From Ruminococcus sp. UBA1366 (GTDB lineage: Bacteria; Bacillota; Clostridia; Oscillospirales; Ruminococcaceae), in assembly GCA_002306005.1 (NCBI GenBank), contig DBRO01000035.1, positions 4,834 to 10,598 on the forward strand: a stretch of 5,765 bases of DNA, in the 5' to 3' direction. Under the pieces are notes generated by a model. The model was given only the letters and a program-made list of their open reading frames with translations, did not search any database and was not told the origin of the DNA. Numbering within the stretch: the stretch's first letter is position 1; the number at the start of each line of letters is the position of its first letter. The translations under genes and the position numbers were made by a program. This document shows positions 5,124 to 5,765 of this stretch, piece by piece.

Positions 5124-5185
5124 CAAGAAAACAGCGCATGATGAATGATTTTCATTTGAACAAGAAAAAGGATGATTCCATGCGC
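5124..5185 (-). terminator. Possible intrinsic terminator after the cardiolipin synthase gene
   Basis: On the minus strand GCGCATG (complement of 5179-5185) pairs with CATGCGC (complement of 5134-5140). The stem extends by GAAT/ATTC past a 2-nt bulge, and an inner TTTTC/GAAAA stem closes the large loop. The 3' side is followed by TGTTTTCTTG (complement of 5124-5133), a modest U-tract. It lies between the cardiolipin synthase stop (5235) and the ABC ATPase start (5070), so it probably ends the cls transcript, but the loop is long and the call is tentative. I found no convincing promoter for the ABC gene in the remaining 60 bp. Confidence 0.4.
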
Positions 5186-5234
5186 TTTGTGTATCCTGCA
5201 TTGTGGCGGTTGGATTCCTTTCAAAGAAAAGTAC

Positions 5235-5765
5235 TTACAACAGCGGGGCGAAAATTCGCAGCGCGCCGCTAACCAGCTTATCCGGCAGGGAGCGTCGATC
5301 GCAGTCCTCGATGGTAATGCGGTGGCATTTTTCAAGCATATCCAAAAAGTCCTGTTTCACGGCTTCCACGCAAATATTTTTGTACATCAGCGTAGCGCAT
5401 TCAAAATGCAGGTACAGGCTGCGGAAATCCAGATTAATCGTTCCCACGATGGCTTTGGTGTTGTCGCTGACAAAGCTTTTTGCGTGGACAAAGCCTTCGC
5501 TGTATTCATAGAGCTTCACGCCTGCCATAATCAGTGTTTTATAAAAGGACTTGCCAATGCTGTACACGTATTTTTTATCCGGCGTTCCCGGCACGATAAT
5601 GCGCACGTCCACGCCGCTTTTTGCCGCAAAGGTAAGGGAAGTAATCATATCCGAATCCAAAATCAGATACGGTGTGGTGATGAAAATATAGTCCTTTGCT
5701 TTGTTGATGAAATCCAGATAGACCAGTTTTCCGACATTTTCGTTGTCCAGCGGGGCATCGCCAAA
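5235..5765 (-). CDS. cls: Cardiolipin synthase, C-terminal part (truncated by window edge)
   Basis: The frame is open to the right edge, so only the last 176 residues are present. They match the C-terminal phospholipase D-like domain of bacterial cardiolipin synthases, membrane-bound enzymes that join two phosphatidylglycerol molecules into cardiolipin. Visible features, numbered in the fragment: FGDAPLDNENVG at the edge, YIFITTPYLILDSDMI (26-41), AAKSGVDVRIIVPGTPDK, the second HKD motif HAKSFVSD (H94, K96, D101) with GTINLDFRS (108-116), SLYLHFEC, and the terminal LRIFAPLL typical of the family. The first HKD motif and the N-terminal membrane helices must lie beyond 5765. The catalytic residues in view are intact. 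The neighbouring ABC ATPase lies downstream on the same strand, 164 bp away, with a possible terminator between. Confidence 0.93.
   Translation of the reverse strand, partial: FGDAPLDNENVGKLVYLDFINKAKDYIFITTPYLILDSDMITSLTFAAKSGVDVRIIVPGTPDKKYVYSIGKSFYKTLIMAGVKLYEYSEGFVHAKSFVSDNTKAIVGTINLDFRSLYLHFECATLMYKNICVEAVKQDFLDMLEKCHRITIEDCDRRSLPDKLVSGALRIFAPLL

Noticed and set aside
5071..5139. N-terminal extension of the ABC ATPase from the ATG at 5139
   Set aside because: A good ribosome site at 5081-5087 lies inside it, and the family-like sequence begins at MALIEVKDLSKHYY.
5180..5272. 30-codon plus-strand frame starting with ATG after AAAAAGGATG
   Set aside because: It overlaps the cls 3' end antisense, has no homology I recognise, and overlaps the hairpin arm at 5179-5185.

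Overview
The window looks like chromosome from a Clostridia-type Firmicute, most likely an Oscillospiraceae/Ruminococcaceae relative. This rests on strong AGGAGG-type ribosome sites, a TTG start, near-consensus sigma-A promoters, moderate GC, and the resemblance of every recognisable protein to clostridial versions. No rRNA, tRNA, CRISPR array, insertion sequence or phage gene was seen.

Layout from left to right. (1) Bases 1-94 hold a hairpin with a U-tract readable on the minus strand, probably the intrinsic terminator of the threonine operon. (2) Bases 95-766 carry a plus-strand type II toxin-antitoxin module: a near-perfect promoter, a Phd/YefM-like antitoxin, and a RelE/ParE-superfamily toxin whose start overlaps the antitoxin end by 17 bp. 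(3) Bases 783-4055 are a minus-strand threonine-branch operon, read right to left: a small ACT-domain protein with an HTH-like segment, homoserine dehydrogenase (hom), a HIT-superfamily protein, and homoserine kinase (thrB). Its promoter (4027-4055) is near consensus. (4) Bases 4078-5070 encode a minus-strand ABC ATPase of the COG4586-like type, with no permease gene next to it in the window. (5) Bases 5235-5765 hold the C-terminal half of a cardiolipin synthase, cut by the window edge.

Hom converts aspartate semialdehyde to homoserine and ThrB phosphorylates it. Threonine synthase (thrC) and aspartokinase are not in the window. The ACT/HTH protein is a plausible regulator of the operon, because its promoter is bracketed by two exact 9-bp direct repeats 43 bp apart and contains a 10-bp palindrome in the spacer. 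I recall that the B. subtilis relative PheB was reported as a threonine regulator (ThrR); this is from memory and needs checking.

The main structural oddity is that the toxin-antitoxin module sits between the thrB stop codon (16 bp away, convergent) and what looks like the thr operon's own terminator. This suggests the module was inserted there and that thr read-through would run antisense to it. I see no wholly new multi-gene system. The most testable signals are the candidate operators, the module's position, the incomplete HIT triad, and the altered H-loop of the ABC ATPase.
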